Shown here piece by piece: positions 61,892-64,000 of a stretch of DNA of 64,000 bases. The notes beneath the pieces were generated by a model that searched no databases, was not told the origin of the DNA, and was given only the letters and a program-made list of their open reading frames with translations. This stretch comes from Hydrogenophaga crassostreae (GTDB lineage Bacteria > Pseudomonadota > Gammaproteobacteria > Burkholderiales > Burkholderiaceae_C): the NCBI RefSeq assembly GCF_001761385.1, contig NZ_CP017476.1:1415501-1479500 (forward strand), read 5' to 3'. The translations under genes were made by a program, and so were the position numbers. How positions within the stretch are numbered: position 1 is the first letter of the stretch; the number at the start of each line of letters is the position of its first letter.

Positions 61892-63076
61892 TTAACGTTC
61901 CTGGATTGCTGAACTGGCGTTGAACCAGTTCATGAGCAAGGCTGTGATCAGGGACAAGGTGAGGTACACCGCCATCACGATGGACAAGGCCTCAATGGCT
62001 CGCCCTGTCTGGTTCAGCGAAGTGTTGGCAATCGACACAAGGTCGGGGTAACCAATGGCCACCGCAAGTGAAGAGTTTTTGGTCAGGTTGAGGTATTGGC
62101 TGGTCAATGGCGGAATGATCACGCGCAAGGCTTGCGGCAATGCGACCAGGCGCATGGCCATGGACTTGGTCAGACCAAGCGAAGCGGCTGCTTCATGTTG
62201 ACCCAGCGATACCGAGGCAATGCCAGAGCGCACGATTTCAGCGATGAACGAAGCGGTGTAGAGCACCAGACCGACCAGAAGCGAGAGAAATTCCGGACTG
62301 AACTTGGTACCACCTTCAACCTGGAAAATTCCCTTTTCAGGCAAGCTCCATTCCGAGGGGGCTCCACCGGCCAGCCAGCCCAGTACCGCCAGACCAATGA
62401 TGATGGCCAGGGTGACCGGCAGCACCGGTCGGCGTTGACCCGTCTTGTCAAAGTGGCGCTGTGCACTTCGCGCGTAAAAGTAGCTGCCCGCCAAGCCCAG
62501 CAAGACGCCGATCAGAGCCAGAGACTGGCCCAGCTTCCAGACCGGCCAGGGGAATGCGAAGCCGCCCTTGCTCAGAAAAGTGTTGCCGATCTCCCAGGCA
62601 TCGTCAAATGCAGGGAGTGTTTCGGTGAAGATGATGTACCAGATCAGCAGTTGAAGGTAGACGGGGATGTTGCGAAAAATCTCAACATAGACGTAACAGA
62701 TCTTGCGCACCAGGAAGTTGGTGGAAAAGCGGCCAATGCCCAACAACGTGCCCAGCAGCGTGGCCAGAACGATGCCGATGATCGCCACTTTGAGTGTGTT
62801 GGCCAGGCCAATGCCAAAGGCGGTCCAGTAGGTGCTCATCACGTCGTACGGGATGAGGGTTTCGCTGACATCGAAACCGAAGGGCTGTGACATGAAGTCG
62901 TAGCCGCTTTGAATGCCGCGCCGGCGCATGTTCTCCAGCGTGTTGGTGACCAGCAGCCAGAGGAATCCGGCAATCGAGGCGATGGCCACGACCTGGTAAA
63001 TGACGCTGCGGCCTTCGCGGCTGTTCCAGGAAATGGAGCGGGATTTCTTTTTGGGTACTGGTCGAGCTTCGATCAT
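61892..63076 (-). CDS. aapQ: General L-amino acid ABC transporter permease AapQ
   Basis: A 394-residue permease with the long AapQ-type N-terminal and central parts. The core segments are IFRNIPVYLQLLIWYI (about 137) and the EAA-like SLGQHEAAASLGLTKSMAMRLVALP (about 300). It follows aapJ after a 116-base gap that contains an attenuator-type terminator. Confidence 0.94.
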   Translation of the reverse strand: MIEARPVPKKKSRSISWNSREGRSVIYQVVAIASIAGFLWLLVTNTLENMRRRGIQSGYDFMSQPFGFDVSETLIPYDVMSTYWTAFGIGLANTLKVAIIGIVLATLLGTLLGIGRFSTNFLVRKICYVYVEIFRNIPVYLQLLIWYIIFTETLPAFDDAWEIGNTFLSKGGFAFPWPVWKLGQSLALIGVLLGLAGSYFYARSAQRHFDKTGQRRPVLPVTLAIIIGLAVLGWLAGGAPSEWSLPEKGIFQVEGGTKFSPEFLSLLVGLVLYTASFIAEIVRSGIASVSLGQHEAAASLGLTKSMAMRLVALPQALRVIIPPLTSQYLNLTKNSSLAVAIGYPDLVSIANTSLNQTGRAIEALSIVMAVYLTLSLITALLMNWFNASSAIQER

Positions 63077-63120
63077 GGGAGGAAAGCTTCCATTTGCGAT
63101 TTGAGTGGAATCACGAGCGT

Positions 63121-63170
63121 AAAAAAAACCGGCACAAACACCCCTGAAATCTTTCGAGGGTATTTGTGCC
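63121..63170 (-). terminator. Attenuator-type terminator between aapJ and aapQ
   Basis: On the minus strand a 13-bp stem with one mismatch (63158-63170 with 63131-63143) is followed by GG and eight U residues (63121-63128). It lies 22 bases after the aapJ stop. Partial read-through would allow high binding protein and lower permease expression. Confidence 0.88.
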
Positions 63171-63192
63171 AGTTCTGGCCGGTTGAGTCAGA

Positions 63193-64000
63193 TCAACGCA
63201 GTGGAGGGGCGTACATCAAACCACCGTTGTTCCACAGGTTGTTCTTGCCACGTGGCAGGTTCAACGGTGTTTTCGGGCCAACGTTGCGCTCGAAAATTTC
63301 GCCGTAGTTGCCGGTGGCGGCGATGGAGCGTGCCAGCCACTCTTTGTCCAGACCCAGATGCTTGCCCAAGTCTTCAGTGACGCCCAGCATGCGGCCCACT
63401 TGTGGGTCGGAGCTTTTCTTCATCTCAACCACATTGCCCTGCTTGATGCCATATTCTTCGGCTTCGATCAGGCCGTTGAGCACCCATTTGTTGATGGCCA
63501 ACCACTCGTCATCACCGCGGCGCACCATGGGGCCCAGAGGCTCTTTGGAGATCAGGTCAGACAGGATCTCGTGATCGGCAGGCACCTTGGCTTCTTTGGA
63601 ACGGGTGGATGCGAGGCCAGACGCGTCGGTGGTGTAAGCCTGGCAACGGCCGGAGAAGTAGGCACCGGTAGCGGCTTCAACTTTTTCGAACACCACGGGC
63701 GTGATCTTGATTTTGTTGGCGCGGGCAAAGTCGGTCAGGTTTTTCTCGGTGGTCGTGCCGGACTGCACGCAAACGGCAGCACCGTTGAGCTGCTTGGCGT
63801 TCTTGACCTTGCCTTTTTTGACCATGAAACCCTGGCCATCGTAGAACCAGGTGCCCACGAAATGCAGACCCAGGGATGCATCACGCGACAGGGTGCCGGT
63901 GGTGTTGCGCGAAAGGATGTCCACTTCGCCGGACTGCAATGCGGTGAAACGCTGCTGTGCGTTCAGCGGCACGTATTTGACTTTGCTGGCATCGCTCAAG
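63193..64000 (-). CDS. aapJ: General L-amino acid ABC transporter substrate-binding protein AapJ (5' part outside window)
   Basis: Only the C-terminal 268 or so residues are present; the gene continues past the right end of the window, so the signal peptide and start are not seen. Family segments include SGEVDILSRNTTGTLSRDA, AAVCVQSGTTTEKNL and VRRGDDEWLAINKWVLNGLIEAEE. It ends in RGKNNLWNNGGLMYAPPLR. It is the periplasmic receptor of the aapQMP transporter. Confidence 0.95.
   Translation of the reverse strand, partial: LSDASKVKYVPLNAQQRFTALQSGEVDILSRNTTGTLSRDASLGLHFVGTWFYDGQGFMVKKGKVKNAKQLNGAAVCVQSGTTTEKNLTDFARANKIKITPVVFEKVEAATGAYFSGRCQAYTTDASGLASTRSKEAKVPADHEILSDLISKEPLGPMVRRGDDEWLAINKWVLNGLIEAEEYGIKQGNVVEMKKSSDPQVGRMLGVTEDLGKHLGLDKEWLARSIAATGNYGEIFERNVGPKTPLNLPRGKNNLWNNGGLMYAPPLR

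Overview
This GC-rich, densely coded window looks like a chromosomal segment of a betaproteobacterium of the order Burkholderiales, most likely family Comamonadaceae (Hydrogenophaga-like). The pointers are a soluble NAD-linked formate dehydrogenase operon (fdsGBACD type), two DUF1631 proteins, an AapJQMP amino-acid transporter, a creBCD system, and a family of GC-rich intergenic repeats that I associate with this family. I recognise no tRNA, rRNA, insertion sequence, prophage or CRISPR array. The species is an inference.

Layout. 1-8.2 kb: etfA, an acyl-CoA dehydrogenase, a nitronate monooxygenase, a divergent LysR/SDR pair and a class A penicillin-binding protein. 8.3-17 kb (minus strand): an SDR carrying the exact sequence signature of halohydrin dehalogenases, a four-copy 82-bp tandem repeat, and a pentitol operon (mannitol-type ABC importer, ribitol 2-dehydrogenase, D-arabinitol 4-dehydrogenase, AraC regulator). 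17-24 kb: an AroE-like dehydrogenase and a LysR-amidase-TRAP cluster with gene order M-P-Q. 24-27.9 kb: creBCD. 28-38 kb: a ModE-like regulator, an oxalate/formate-type carrier and the formate dehydrogenase genes.

38-43 kb: a QseBC/PmrAB-like two-component system lies beside two paralogous Ala-rich secreted peptides. Both peptide genes carry the same 17-bp direct-repeat element 70 bp upstream of their start codons. An RhlE-type helicase follows, whose RGG tail is put out of frame by a short homopolymer. 43-51 kb: a long and a short DUF1631 protein flank ettA and DUF1415, with several leader hairpins; a membrane-anchored TAXI-domain protein follows.

51-58 kb: a copper-responsive cluster. copRS-type regulators diverge across a near-perfect CusR/CopR box from a TolC-like protein, a two-domain multicopper oxidase, a cupredoxin, a DUF411 protein, a CusF-like protein and a small membrane protein; no copper ATPase or RND pump is present. 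58-64 kb: DUF1223, a transglutaminase-like protein and the aapJQMP importer, with aapJ cut by the window end.

The best candidates for new biology are the halohydrin dehalogenase-like gene, the peptide pair sharing a regulator box next to a two-component system, and the compact copper cluster.
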